From NCBI RefSeq assembly GCF_010548145.1, contig NZ_JAAGLN010000052.1, positions 1 to 35,831 of the forward strand: a DNA stretch of 35,831 nucleotides, written 5' to 3'. The DNA comes from Streptomyces sp. SID10853. GTDB taxonomy: Bacteria; Actinomycetota; Actinomycetes; Streptomycetales; Streptomycetaceae. The translations under genes were made by a program, and so were the position numbers. Below are positions 7,464 through 15,268 of this stretch, in pieces; position 1 is the stretch's first letter, and the number at the start of each line of letters is the position of its first letter. Below the pieces are notes generated by a model. It had not been told where the DNA came from. It was given only the letters and a program-made list of their open reading frames with translations, and did no database searches.

Positions 7464-8309
7464 GTGACGGAGGATGCCACCGGGGGCACGACCACCCGGA
7501 ACGACGACGACCAGAGCGGGCAGCCCATGGGCGAGCAGCGGCCGGAGGCGCGGCTGGAGAAGGCTGTACGCGCCGCCGAGCAGGCACTGATCGAGTTCGA
7601 GATCGCGGTGGAGACCTTCCGGGTGGAAGTGGAGAACTTCTCCCGGCTGCATCACCAGAGACTCGGTCCGATGTACGCACGCCTGGACGAGCTGGACGCG
7701 CAGCTCGCCGAGGCCAGGGCTGCGCGCAGCGGGGACCCGGAGGATCTGGCGAAGGCCCGGGAGGCGCGGGCGATGGTGATGCCCATGCCCGGCGTCGACG
7801 AGCTGTTCCACGACTGGATCGACTCCGAGGGGCTGCCGCCGGAGGCACAGGCGATGCTGAACGAGCAGCCGGTGCAGCCGCCGAAGCGGGTACGGCCCAG
7901 CGAGGAGGCCCGCAAGCTCTACCGCGAACTGGTCCGGCAGGCACACCCCGACCTGGCGCAGGACGACGCGGAACGCGACCGGCGCGACGAGTTCATCACA
8001 CGCGTCAACGCCGCCTACGCGCGCGGTGACGAGGCGGTGCTTCGGGAGCTGGGCGATGAGTGGGCCGCCGGCCCGGTCCAGGAGGCCGCCGAGCCCAGCG
8101 AGAGCGACGAGCTCTACGCCAGGCTCGAGTGGCTCTCCCAGCGCAAGGAGCTGCTGTCCCTGGTCGCCCAGGAGCTGGAGGAGAGCGCGATCGGCGCGAT
8201 GCTCCGGATGGCACCGGACGACCCCGACCGGCTGCTGGAGGAGATCGCTGAGCAGCTGCTCGCCCAGGTCTCCGAGCGGGAGGCCGAGCTGGCCGAGGCG
8301 GTGCAGTAG
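7464..8309 (+). CDS. J-domain-like conserved protein
   Basis: A 281-residue soluble protein. Residues about 30-105 are predicted helical and acidic, with coiled-coil character (LEKAVRAAEQALIEFEIAVE, then LDELDAQLAEARAARSGD). A J-domain-like segment at about 145-200 reads SEEARKLYRELVRQAHPDL and continues to FITRVNAAYARGDEAVLREL, with an HPD tripeptide in the right place between two helices. The C-terminal part is again acidic and helical. HPD is the residue set by which DnaJ-type proteins stimulate Hsp70 ATPase, so this may be a co-chaperone, but no DnaK gene is nearby and the partner is unknown. Actinobacterial proteins of this kind are usually annotated as hypothetical or DnaJ-domain proteins. 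The GTG at 7464 is chosen because of the close promoter-like sequence. Confidence 0.75.
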   Translation: MTEDATGGTTTRNDDDQSGQPMGEQRPEARLEKAVRAAEQALIEFEIAVETFRVEVENFSRLHHQRLGPMYARLDELDAQLAEARAARSGDPEDLAKAREARAMVMPMPGVDELFHDWIDSEGLPPEAQAMLNEQPVQPPKRVRPSEEARKLYRELVRQAHPDLAQDDAERDRRDEFITRVNAAYARGDEAVLRELGDEWAAGPVQEAAEPSESDELYARLEWLSQRKELLSLVAQELEESAIGAMLRMAPDDPDRLLEEIAEQLLAQVSEREAELAEAVQ

Positions 8310-8331
8310 CGTTTCGGGTGACCCCTGCCGT

Positions 8332-8394
8332 GTTTGTATGCGGTGTTTGTATGCCCCGTTTGACTGCCCCGTTTGAATGCGCTGTTTGTACGAG
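8332..8394. repeat. 13-bp tandem repeat in the rhodanese leader
   Basis: Five units with a strict 13-base period, each beginning GTTTG: GTTTGTATGCGGT, GTTTGTATGCCCC, GTTTGACTGCCCC, GTTTGAATGCGCT, and a partial GTTTGTACGAG. The array fills the gap between the J-domain gene and the rhodanese gene and ends directly at the rhodanese ribosome-binding site. It is unusually A/T-rich for this genome. Confidence 0.9.
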
Positions 8395-8408
8395 AGAAGG
8401 CATGACCC

Positions 8409-8756
8409 ATGAATTTCGCCTCGCTGCCCCAGGTGGATATCGCGGCGGTACCGGCCGACGGTCTGCTGCTCGACGTCCGGGAGGACAACGAGTGGGCGGC
8501 CGGGCATGCCGAGGGGGCGCTGCACATTCCGATGAGCGAGTTCGTGGCGCGCTTCGGTGAAGTGACCGAGGCGGTGGCCGACGGCGGCGGGCAGGCGTTC
8601 GTGATCTGCCGGGTCGGTGGCCGTTCCGCCCAGGTCACCCAGTACTTGGTGCAGCAGGGCATCGACGCGGTGAACGTCGACGGCGGCATGCTCGCCTGGG
8701 AAGGCGCCGGGCGCCCGATGGTGACGGACGGCGGAGACCCGGCGTACGTACTCTGA
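8409..8756 (+). CDS. Single-domain rhodanese (sulfurtransferase-like) protein
   Basis: A 115-residue rhodanese domain. It has LLLDVREDNEWAAGHAEGALHIP at about residues 19-41, and the active-site loop VICRVGGRS with the catalytic Cys67, then GIDAVNVDGGMLAWEGAG. Single-domain rhodaneses are cytoplasmic and pass persulfide sulfur from a donor to acceptors such as thiols or cyanide. The six-residue active-site loop after Cys67 (RVGGRS) fits this GlpE-like group. The ATG at 8409 has GAGAAGG nine bases upstream; an ATG seven bases earlier is in another frame. The leader carries a 13-bp tandem repeat. No sulfur pathway gene is adjacent, so its specific role is open. Confidence 0.92.
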   Translation: MNFASLPQVDIAAVPADGLLLDVREDNEWAAGHAEGALHIPMSEFVARFGEVTEAVADGGGQAFVICRVGGRSAQVTQYLVQQGIDAVNVDGGMLAWEGAGRPMVTDGGDPAYVL

Positions 8757-8802
8757 CGGACACGCCCCCGCCCGGGCCCCGCTGCCGCCGGGTCGGCCGG
8801 AT

Positions 8803-8857
8803 GGCGCGCGGTCAGCCCAGTGGGGCGGGTGGCGCGGGGTCAGCCCAGTGGGTGGGT
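8803..8857. repeat. Tandem duplication of the acyl-CoA dehydrogenase gene end
   Basis: Two adjacent copies of about 28 bp (8803-8830 and 8831-8857) both contain GGTCAGCCCAGTGGG. The second copy includes the TGA stop of the acyl-CoA dehydrogenase gene (8840-8842, minus strand). The first lies just beyond the stop and looks like a duplication of the gene's 3' end. Confidence 0.85.
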
Positions 8858-10162
8858 GGCCAGCAGGTCACCCAGCGCCTCCTCGTGAGCTGCTGCCGGG
8901 CCGAGTGAGAGTTCCAACTGCTTGGCCCAGGCGTGGTACCGGTGCAGCGGATAGTCCGTGTCCGCCCCGAAGCCGCCGTGCAGATGCTGTGCGGTCTGGA
9001 CGACCCGGCGCACGCCCTCGGAGGCCCAGATCTTGGCCACCGCGATGTCCCCGGCTGCGGGAAGCGGCCCGCCCGCGCTGGTGGAGAGGCGCCAGGCCGC
9101 CTGCCAGAGGGTTACCTCCATGGCGCGGAGATCGATGTAGCGGTCCGCGGCCTGGACAGCGACGGACTGGAAGGTGGCGACCGGGAAGCCGAACTGTTCC
9201 CGCTTGCTCGTATAGGAGCTGGTCATCGTCAGCACCCCCTCGCCCAGGCCCAGCGCGAGCGCGCAGGTCCCGGTGGTCAGCAGATCACGCAGCAACTCCC
9301 AGGCGCCGTCGGCCTCGACGACATCGCGGCCCGCGACGCGCACCGAGTCCAGCCGCACCTCCGCGAAGCGCTCTCCACTGGTGGAGATCTGCTCGGCCAG
9401 AGCAAGCCCACTGGCTTCAACAGCCCCGGCAGCCCCAGTGGGCACAGCAGCCCCGACAGTCCCAGTGGCCTCGGTGGTCACAGCAGCCCCGGCAGTCCCA
9501 GTGGCCTCAGTGGGCACAGCAGCCCCGGCAGTCCCAGCGGCCCCAGCAGCTTCCGTGGCTCCAGCAGTCCCGGTGGTCTCAGCGGTTCCGGCGGCCCCGC
9601 GCGGCTCACGGGGGATCAACGCCAGCACGGTGTTTCCCGTGGGCGTGTGGGCCGGCACCGCGATCCGGTCCGCTGTCTGCGCCCAGGGCACCCCGGTCTG
9701 TATCCCGTCGAGAACCCAGCTGTCCCCGTCGCGCCGTGCGGTGACGGCGAGTTCGGCGGGATCGTGGCCGGTGCGGCCATTGGCGCCGACGGTGAGGACC
9801 AGCTCACCGCGGCCCATGGCGGGCAGGATCGCCTCCCTCAACTCCCCACTGCCATAACGTTGCACGGCCATGGCGACCGCGCTGGTCTCCAGCAGCGGCA
9901 CCCGGGCCAGCACCCGGGCGGACTCACGCAGAACCAGACAGAGCGCGATCGGTCCGAGCCCGGCCCCACCGTGCTCGGGCGCCACGACCAGGCTCAGCAG
10001 ATCCGCCTCCGCCAGCTTCCCCCACAGGGCGCGGTCGAAGTCCTCGGCCACCGCGCCCGCGGTGAGCGCCGGGCTCGGCACTCCGTCGGGCGCGACACCC
10101 GAGAAGACCGCCTTTGCCGCCTCAACCGCCGCCTGCTGCTCTTCGGTGAAGGTGAAGTCCAC
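8840..10162 (-). CDS. Acyl-CoA dehydrogenase-family protein with a low-complexity insert
   Basis: A 440-residue member of the FAD-dependent acyl-CoA dehydrogenase family, about 50 residues longer than usual. The N-terminal helical domain starts MDFTFTEEQQAAVEAAKAVF, and APEHGGAGLGP follows near residue 60. The C-terminal domain has SYTSKREQFGFPVATFQ and HLHGGFGADTDYPLHRYHAWAKQ. Two things are odd. An Ala/Gly/Thr-rich stretch of about 60 residues (around 195-255), partly encoded by 36-bp repeats, interrupts the middle beta domain. The position that holds the catalytic Glu in medium-chain enzymes (YEGT) reads SLGP here, so the canonical base is absent. It may use another Glu, or act with a partner subunit. 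The GTG at 10162 has GGAGG eight bases upstream. It is separated from paaE by 363 bp, so it is probably its own transcription unit. Confidence 0.88.
   Translation of the reverse strand: MDFTFTEEQQAAVEAAKAVFSGVAPDGVPSPALTAGAVAEDFDRALWGKLAEADLLSLVVAPEHGGAGLGPIALCLVLRESARVLARVPLLETSAVAMAVQRYGSGELREAILPAMGRGELVLTVGANGRTGHDPAELAVTARRDGDSWVLDGIQTGVPWAQTADRIAVPAHTPTGNTVLALIPREPRGAAGTAETTGTAGATEAAGAAGTAGAAVPTEATGTAGAAVTTEATGTVGAAVPTGAAGAVEASGLALAEQISTSGERFAEVRLDSVRVAGRDVVEADGAWELLRDLLTTGTCALALGLGEGVLTMTSSYTSKREQFGFPVATFQSVAVQAADRYIDLRAMEVTLWQAAWRLSTSAGGPLPAAGDIAVAKIWASEGVRRVVQTAQHLHGGFGADTDYPLHRYHAWAKQLELSLGPAAAHEEALGDLLATHPLG
9443..9550. repeat. 36-bp tandem repeat inside the acyl-CoA dehydrogenase gene
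   Basis: Three tandem 36-bp units (9443-9478, 9479-9514, 9515-9550), each starting CACAGCAGCCCCG, remain in frame and encode 12-residue Ala/Gly/Thr-rich repeats. Degenerate copies flank them. Confidence 0.88.
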
Positions 10163-10233
10163 AGCCCTGTCCTCCCGCGCCGACCTGTTCAGGCTGCTCG
10201 GCCCGCTCAGTCGGCTCAGCCTGTCCAGTGTTT

Positions 10234-10248
10234 CTGATGGGGCGTCAG
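10234..10248. promoter_or_regulatory. Candidate operator upstream of the acyl-CoA dehydrogenase gene
   Basis: CTGATG-GGG-CGTCAG is a near-palindrome with one arm mismatch, 72 bp upstream of the dehydrogenase start. Its size suits a TetR or GntR dimer, but no regulator is assigned. Confidence 0.4.
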
Positions 10249-10328
10249 GTTAGGCCAAGGGGCCGCGATACGGAACACCGTCGACGCGCCGACCCGACAA
10301 CCCAGTGACATGGCCGAGCGACTCCCCC

Positions 10329-10508
10329 GCCAACACCGGCCCCCAAACACCCGCCCCCAAACACCGCCCCCAATCACCGGCCCCAACGAAGGCCCCAAAC
10401 ACCGGCCCCAAACACCGGCCCCAAACACAGGCACCAACGAAGGCCCCCAACGCGGGCACCAAGGCAGTCACCAAGGCAGAGACCAACGCAGGGCCCAATG
10501 CAGGGCCC
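10329..10508. repeat. Degenerate 12-15-bp direct repeats between paaE and the acyl-CoA dehydrogenase gene
   Basis: About 14 imperfect copies of a GGCCCCAAACACC-like unit occupy half of the 363-bp gap between two minus-strand genes. The central copies (about 10390-10430) are nearly identical and the outer ones decay to GGCACCAAGGCA and GGGCCCAATGCA forms. No ORF of credible coding character is present, and apart from the palindrome at 10234-10248 nothing else is seen in the gap. Confidence 0.88.
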
Positions 10509-10525
10509 GGCGAACGCGATTGCCC

Positions 10526-11614
10526 TCAGCGGTCGAAATCCAGCTCCACTTCCGGCGTCAGCGGATGCGACTGACAGGCGAGCACATAACCCGCCTCGGT
10601 CTCCTCCGGCTCCAGCGCGTAGTTGCGGTCCATCCGTACCTCGCCCGAGACCAGGAACGCCCTGCATGTCCCGCACACTCCGCCCTTGCAGGCGTACGGC
10701 GCGTCCGAACGGCTCCGAAGGACCGTTTCGAGAAGCGAATCCCCGTCCCGCACCGGCCATTTGCCCGAGCGGCCGTCAAGGGTGGCGGTCAGCGTGCTGT
10801 GCGCCGGAGCAGCAGCCGACGCCGGAGCAGCAGCCGACGCCGGGGCGGCGGGTGCCGTGACCGTGGGGGTGCCGTCGTCGACATGGAAGATCTCCTGATG
10901 GATACGGGTCCTGGCCACCCCCAGCCCGTGCAGAGCCCGTTCCGCCCCCTGCACCAGGCCGAACGGGCCGCACAGGAACCAGCCGTCCACATCCGCGACC
11001 GGCAGCAGCGCGGGCAACAGTCCCATGAGCCGTTCCTGGTCCAGTCGGCCCGAGGGCAGACCTGACTGCTGCTCCTCCCGGGAGAGCACGGTCACCAGCT
11101 GGAAGCGGTCCGGCCAGCGGTCCTTCAGATCAGCGACCTCGTCGAGGAACATGGTGGAGGCCGCGGTCCGGTCGCTGCGTATCAGACAGAACCGCGCATC
11201 CGGTTCGCGGGCCAGCAGTGTCGCCGCGATGGAGAGCACCGGTGTGATGCCGCTGCCCCCGACGATCGCCGCGAACCGGCCGGGGCGCGGCTCGAAGGCG
11301 AAGCGGCCCATGGGCTCCATGACCTCGACGGTGTCCCCGACGCCCAGCTCCTTCAGCGCGTACGTGGAGAACTCGCCGCCCTCCACCAGCCGCACCCCCA
11401 CCCGTACGACCGGTTCGCCGGGGGCTTCGACCGCCGGGGTGCAGATCGAGTAAGTGCGGCGGATCTCCGCACCGCCCACGATCCGCCGAAGCGCCACATG
11501 CTGGCCGGGGGTGTGCCGGAACGCCTCACGCAGCTCGGCGGGTATGGCGAAGGTGATGGCGACGGCGTCATCCGTGAGCTGTTCGACCGCGCTGACCCGG
11601 AGCGGATGGAACAT
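10526..11614 (-). CDS. paaE: Phenylacetyl-CoA epoxidase reductase subunit PaaE
   Basis: A 362-residue flavin and iron-sulfur reductase that passes electrons from NADPH to the diiron oxygenase. The N-terminal FAD domain has IRRTYSICTP near residue 52. The nucleotide-binding domain has GGSGITPVLSIAATLL near 119 and WFLCGPFGLVQ near 210. The C-terminal plant-type [2Fe-2S] domain has CKGGVCGTC (near 308) and the fourth Cys in VLACQSHP. An Ala/Pro linker with ASAAAP repeats joins the domains. The ATG at 11614 follows the paaD stop with no gap, and AAGGAG lies inside the paaD end. It is the last gene of the paaABCDE operon. All cofactor-binding residues appear intact. Confidence 0.96.
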   Translation of the reverse strand: MFHPLRVSAVEQLTDDAVAITFAIPAELREAFRHTPGQHVALRRIVGGAEIRRTYSICTPAVEAPGEPVVRVGVRLVEGGEFSTYALKELGVGDTVEVMEPMGRFAFEPRPGRFAAIVGGSGITPVLSIAATLLAREPDARFCLIRSDRTAASTMFLDEVADLKDRWPDRFQLVTVLSREEQQSGLPSGRLDQERLMGLLPALLPVADVDGWFLCGPFGLVQGAERALHGLGVARTRIHQEIFHVDDGTPTVTAPAAPASAAAPASAAAPAHSTLTATLDGRSGKWPVRDGDSLLETVLRSRSDAPYACKGGVCGTCRAFLVSGEVRMDRNYALEPEETEAGYVLACQSHPLTPEVELDFDR

Positions 11615-12100
11615 CTACAACTCCTTGAAGTGGTCGAAGGGTTCGTGGCAGGTGGCGCAGCGGCGCAGCGCCTTGCAGGCCGTCGAGGAGAACCGGCTCA
11701 GCAGCTCGGTGTCGGTCGATCCGCAGTGGGGGCAGCGGATGGACAGGGCGAGGGCCACCGGGCCGGTCGGGCGCGGGGGAGCTATCCCGAACTCGGCCAG
11801 CTTGCGCCGGCCCTCGTCGCTGATGTCGTCCGTCGACCAGGCAGGCGACAGCACGGTACGCACCGAGACATCCGGTATTCCGTGGTCGTGGAGGACCCGT
11901 TCGATGTCGGATGACATCGACTCGATGGCCGGGCAGCCCGTGTAGGTCGGGGTGAGCTCGACCTCGACCCGGCCGGGGCCGAGGATCTCCACCCGGCGCA
12001 GCACTCCCAGCTCCTCCAGTGTCACGACGGGGAGTTCGGGGTCGGGCACGGCTCCGGCGAGTCGGCGCAGCTCTGCTTCGAGCGTTGTGGTGGTCACCAT
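11615..12100 (-). CDS. paaD: Phenylacetate degradation protein PaaD (MIP18/DUF59 family)
   Basis: A 161-residue protein required for a functional phenylacetyl-CoA epoxidase, probably in iron or Fe-S maturation. Residues 1-100 form the DUF59/MIP18 domain (VPDPELPVVTLEELGVLRRVEI, then PTYTGCPAIESM with the conserved Cys). The C-terminal part has two CxxC pairs (RCPHCGS and RCATCHEPF) that form a probable metal site. The ATG at 12100 overlaps the paaC stop by seven bases. It lies in the order paaA-B-C-D-E, the standard arrangement. Confidence 0.95.
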   Translation of the reverse strand: MVTTTTLEAELRRLAGAVPDPELPVVTLEELGVLRRVEILGPGRVEVELTPTYTGCPAIESMSSDIERVLHDHGIPDVSVRTVLSPAWSTDDISDEGRRKLAEFGIAPPRPTGPVALALSIRCPHCGSTDTELLSRFSSTACKALRRCATCHEPFDHFKEL

Positions 12101-12804
12101 GTCGCCCCCGGGTGACTGCGGTGCAGATGCTGCATCTCGGCGAGCATCCGCCCGAATGGTTCGGTGTGCAGGCCCTGCCTGCCCGCCCCCGCCGACCAGG
12201 CCCCGGTCTGTGGGCCGGTCGGCACGGACAGCGTGGCCCGGGAGAGCAGCCCCGTCACCGAACGGGACCAGCTGTCCTCCAGGCCGGCCCAGTCCACGTC
12301 TTCCGCGTCCACCCCTTCGACGGGCTGGAACATCTCACCGGTGAAGCGCCACAGCGTGTCCAGCCCCCGCTGCATCCGCTCATGGCTCTCGGCCGTCCCG
12401 TCGCCCAGCCGCAGCGTCCACTGCTCGGCATGGTCCCGGTGATAGGCGATTTCCTTGACCGCCTTCGCGGCGAGCGGCGCGAGCGGCCCGTCTCCGCCGG
12501 CGAGCCGTTCGTACAGCAGGTGCTGGTAGGTGGAGAAGAAGAGCTGGCGGGCGATGGTGTGTGCGAAGTCGCCGTTCTCCTGCTCGACCAGCTGGAGGTT
12601 GCGGAAGGCGCGCTCATCGCGGAGGTACGCGAGCTCGTCCTCGTCGCCCACCAGGGAGAGCAGGACCCGCGCCTGTCCCAGCAGGTCGAGAGCGATGTTG
12701 GCGAGGGCCACCTCCTCTTCCAGGACCGGAGCGTGGCCCGCCCACTCCCCCAGCCGGTGGGAGAGGACCAGTGCGTCGTCGCCGAGGGCGAGAGCCGCGG
12801 TCAT
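12094..12804 (-). CDS. paaC: Phenylacetyl-CoA epoxidase structural subunit PaaC
   Basis: A 236-residue ferritin-like helical protein that forms a heterodimer with PaaA and stabilises the oxygenase. It begins [21 protein letters not shown] and continues through APVLEEEVALANIALDLLGQAR, LVEQENGDFAHTIARQLFFS and AKAVKEIAYHRDHAEQW, all conserved family segments. PaaC is the catalytically silent partner of PaaA. The frame is open far upstream, but the ATG at 12804 is chosen because it overlaps the paaB stop as ATGA and matches the family start. Confidence 0.96.
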   Translation of the reverse strand: MTAALALGDDALVLSHRLGEWAGHAPVLEEEVALANIALDLLGQARVLLSLVGDEDELAYLRDERAFRNLQLVEQENGDFAHTIARQLFFSTYQHLLYERLAGGDGPLAPLAAKAVKEIAYHRDHAEQWTLRLGDGTAESHERMQRGLDTLWRFTGEMFQPVEGVDAEDVDWAGLEDSWSRSVTGLLSRATLSVPTGPQTGAWSAGAGRQGLHTEPFGRMLAEMQHLHRSHPGATW

Positions 12805-13112
12805 AGGTGCTGCACCCCTTCCGGGATCTCGTAGAACGTGGGGTGCCGGTAGGGCTTGTCGCCGGCCGGTTCGAAGAACGAGTCCTTCTCGTCGGGGGAG
12901 GAGGCAGTCACAGCTGTGGAGGGGACCACCCAGATCGAGACGCCCTCGTTCCGGCGGGTGTAGAGGTCGCGGGCGTGGTGCAGGGCCATCTCCGCGTCCG
13001 GGGCGTGCAGGCTGCCGCAGTGCGTGTGGGCCAGGCCGCGCCGTGAGCGTACGAACACTTCCCACAGCGGCCAGTCGCCTGCGGCCGGGCCGTTCTCGGA
13101 TGTGGCGGTCAT
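12801..13112 (-). CDS. paaB: Phenylacetyl-CoA epoxidase subunit PaaB
   Basis: A 103-residue small subunit. The core reads [20 protein letters not shown] and [19 protein letters not shown], then [10 protein letters not shown] and [15 protein letters not shown], all diagnostic of PaaB. It bridges PaaAC dimers in the assembled epoxidase. A short insert between VPS and the KPYRHP segment is within normal variation. It overlaps both neighbours by four bases (ATGA), so translation of paaA, paaB and paaC is coupled. Confidence 0.97.
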   Translation of the reverse strand: MTATSENGPAAGDWPLWEVFVRSRRGLAHTHCGSLHAPDAEMALHHARDLYTRRNEGVSIWVVPSTAVTASSPDEKDSFFEPAGDKPYRHPTFYEIPEGVQHL

Positions 13113-14161
13113 GCGCGCGCCTTCCCTTGCTCTGCCGCGGTGGCGCTCTTCGCCGCACCGGCTGCTGTCTTCGCGGCGTACGCGGTCGCCGCTTCCCTGA
13201 CCCAGGCGCCTTCCTCATGGGCCCGGCGGCGCTGGGTGATCCGCTGTTCGTTGCACGGGCCGTTTCCCTTGAGGATTTCCTTGAACTCGGTCCAGTCGAT
13301 GCTGCCGAAGTCGTGCTGGCCCCGCTCCTCGTTCCACCGCAGATCTGGGTCGGGAAGAGTGAGCCCCAAGGTCTTGGCCTGGGGGACACAGATATCCACG
13401 AAGCGCTGGCGCAGCTCGTCATTGGAGTGGCGCTTGATTTTCCAGGCCATGGACTGTGCGGAGTGCGCGGACTGGTCGTCCGGCGGGCCGAACATCATCA
13501 ACGAGGGCCACCACCAGCGGTCCACCGCGTCCTGGGCCATCGCGTGCTGCTCAGGGGTGCCGCGGCTGAGGGTGAGCAGCAGCTCGAAGCCCTGACGCTG
13601 GTGGAAGGACTCCTCCTTGCAGACCCGGACCATGGCCCGGGCGTAAGGGCCGTACGAGCAGCGGCAGAGCGGCACCTGGTTGGTGATCGCCGCGCCGTCC
13701 ACAAGCCAGCCGACCGCGCCGACGTCGGCCCAGGTCAGCGTGGGGTAGTTGAAGATCGACGAGTATTTCTGGCGGCCCGAGTGGAGCTTGTCGAGCAGCT
13801 CTTCGCGGCCCGTGCCCAGGGTCTCGGCCGCGCTGTACAGATAGAGGCCGTGTCCTGCCTCGTCCTGGACCTTCGCCATCAGGATCGCTTTACGGCGCAG
13901 TGAGGGCGCCCGGGTGATCCAGTTGGCCTCGGGCTGCATTCCGATGATTTCGGAGTGGGCGTGCTGGGCCATCTGGCGGACGAGTGACGCGCGGTACTCG
14001 TCCGGCATCCAGTCCCGCGGCTCGATCCGCTCGTCCGCGGCCACTGCGGCGTCGAAGGCGGCCTGGTTCGTCTGCTCGGAGCCGGCCGAGGACATCCCTG
14101 ACGGGTCCGAGGCTGCTGGGGGCTGTGATGCCCCGTCCGTCCCGTACGCCACTGTCGCCAT
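13109..14161 (-). CDS. paaA: Phenylacetyl-CoA 1,2-epoxidase catalytic subunit PaaA
   Basis: A 350-residue ferritin-like diiron oxygenase subunit that converts phenylacetyl-CoA to its 1,2-epoxide in the cytoplasm. Diiron ligand motifs are visible: an early [32 protein letters not shown] (ExxH, about residue 95) and [14 protein letters not shown] (about residue 185), with [18 protein letters not shown] later. The first 35 and last 20 residues are low-complexity tails, longer than in the enterobacterial protein. The ATG at 14161 has AGGGGG upstream. It heads the operon. A PaaR-type operator at 14174-14191 lies directly upstream, and a TTGACA box follows further up, so repression by the TetR protein at 20769 is likely. 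Confidence 0.97.
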   Translation of the reverse strand: MATVAYGTDGASQPPAASDPSGMSSAGSEQTNQAAFDAAVAADERIEPRDWMPDEYRASLVRQMAQHAHSEIIGMQPEANWITRAPSLRRKAILMAKVQDEAGHGLYLYSAAETLGTGREELLDKLHSGRQKYSSIFNYPTLTWADVGAVGWLVDGAAITNQVPLCRCSYGPYARAMVRVCKEESFHQRQGFELLLTLSRGTPEQHAMAQDAVDRWWWPSLMMFGPPDDQSAHSAQSMAWKIKRHSNDELRQRFVDICVPQAKTLGLTLPDPDLRWNEERGQHDFGSIDWTEFKEILKGNGPCNEQRITQRRRAHEEGAWVREAATAYAAKTAAGAAKSATAAEQGKARA

Positions 14162-14173
14162 CGAGTGCCCCCT

Positions 14174-14191
14174 ACCGACCGATCGTTCGGT
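14174..14191 (-). promoter_or_regulatory. PaaR-type operator before paaABCDE
   Basis: On the minus strand this reads ACCGAACGATCGGTCGGT, an 18-bp palindrome with two symmetric mismatched positions. It matches the site at 19168-19185 at 17 of 18 bases and the site at 22159-22176 at 16 of 18. It fits the ACCG-N10-CGGT core reported for PaaR-type TetR regulators of actinobacteria. It lies between the likely transcription start and the paaA ATG, as expected for repression. Confidence 0.85.
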
Positions 14192-14203
14192 TCATGGACT
14201 TCA

Positions 14204-14233
14204 ATGGTGGGGCGAGGGCCCTTAGGGTGTCAA
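14204..14233 (-). promoter_or_regulatory. Candidate paaA promoter
   Basis: On the minus strand a perfect TTGACA (14228-14233) is followed after 18 bases by CACCAT (14204-14209), a weak -10 box. Transcription would begin just upstream of the operator at 14174-14191. Confidence 0.5.
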
Positions 14234-14236
14234 CCC

Positions 14237-14245
14237 TGTGGATAA
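14237..14245 (-). other. DnaA-box-like 9-mer
   Basis: TTATCCACA on the minus strand is an exact match to the classical DnaA box. It lies three bases upstream of the paaA TTGACA box. An identical 9-mer occurs at 19206-19214. Confidence 0.55.
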
Positions 14246-14287
14246 CTGGCCTGAAGACCGGCGGGCACCAAAGGGGATCGGGGCGGG

Positions 14288-15268
14288 ATGGATTCGTACG
14301 AGAGTGGGGAGCCCGGGGCGAGTGGGCCAGAAGCGCCACATCCGCCGCATCCGCCACGTAGGCCCGCAGAGACTCCCGGGGCCTTTGAGGCTTCTGGAAT
14401 CCGTGAGGCTCCCGGAACCGGTGAGGCCCCTGGACCTCACGAGGCTCCCGAGTCACCCGCAGTCCCGGGGCCCCGTGCAGTCCCCGAGCCCGGTGCGGTC
14501 CCTGGGGCTCCTGGAGTGCCTGAGGGCACTGTGACTCCTGTGATTTCCGGGGCTTCCGTTGCTCCTGAGTCCCACGGGACGCCGAAGCCCCCTGTTGCGC
14601 CCGGTACCCATGGGCCTGCCGGAGCGTCCCGTGGGATCGTCGCGCTCTCCTTTCCGTACCAGGTGGCGGCCGCCATCGCGCTCGCGCTGATCGGGGTGCT
14701 GACCGCCGTCCACCTCTCGATGGTCTTTCTGCACGTCGCGCCGTCGAACACCGTGAGCAAGCAGTACGGCAAGGCGGTGGACGACTGGATCTACCCCGAG
14801 TTCGAGCAGAACTGGAAGCTCTTCGCCCCCAATCCGCTTCAGCAGAACATCGACGTTCAGGCCCGTGCCGAAATACGGACGAAGAGCGGTGGGATCACCA
14901 CCACCGGCTGGACCGATCTGTCGGCCGAGGACGGGGCGTCGCTCCACCACAACCCCCTCCCCAGCCACGTCGACCAGAACGAGCTTCGCCGCGCTTGGGA
15001 CTTCTTCACCGGCTCGCACAACAACGACAACCAGCCGATCGGGACGCGGGGCGACCTGTCCGAGCAGTACATCCGCCGCATCGTCACCCTGCGGATGAGC
15101 GACGGGCTGCGGAACGGCTCCACCGTCGAGCGGATACAGGTCCGCTCGGCGACCTCTTCGGTGAAGGCTCCCCCGTGGAGTCAGGAGAAGATCGACACAC
15201 GGGTCTCCTACCGGGTTCTGCCCTGGTGGGCGGTTGTCCCCTCGGACCGTACGGAGGCCGGCCGGTGA
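14288..15268 (+). CDS. DUF5819-family single-pass membrane protein
   Basis: A 326-residue protein. Residues 1-115 are a Pro/Ala/Glu/Gly-rich tail with degenerate short repeats (EAPGTGEAPGPHEAPE is an example). One membrane helix follows at about 122-142 (AAAIALALIGVLTAVHLSMVFL). The remaining part is an outside domain of about 185 residues starting with VSKQYGKAVDDWIYPEFEQNW, then KLFAPNPLQQNIDVQARAEI, the segment by which I recognise DUF5819. The function of this domain is unknown. GGGGCGG precedes the ATG. The gene is divergent from paaA, sharing its promoter region, and its GTGA overlap with the next gene suggests that the two proteins are made together. Confidence 0.8.
   Translation: MDSYESGEPGASGPEAPHPPHPPRRPAETPGAFEASGIREAPGTGEAPGPHEAPESPAVPGPRAVPEPGAVPGAPGVPEGTVTPVISGASVAPESHGTPKPPVAPGTHGPAGASRGIVALSFPYQVAAAIALALIGVLTAVHLSMVFLHVAPSNTVSKQYGKAVDDWIYPEFEQNWKLFAPNPLQQNIDVQARAEIRTKSGGITTTGWTDLSAEDGASLHHNPLPSHVDQNELRRAWDFFTGSHNNDNQPIGTRGDLSEQYIRRIVTLRMSDGLRNGSTVERIQVRSATSSVKAPPWSQEKIDTRVSYRVLPWWAVVPSDRTEAGR

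Noticed and set aside
10329..10508. Possible CRISPR-like array
   Set aside because: Units are short, degenerate and directly adjacent, with no unique spacers of regular length and no cas genes nearby.
12094..13422. 442-codon frame as a longer PaaC
   Set aside because: Homology to PaaC begins at the ATG at 12804, which overlaps the paaB stop; the upstream part is out of frame with paaB and paaA and is low in complexity.
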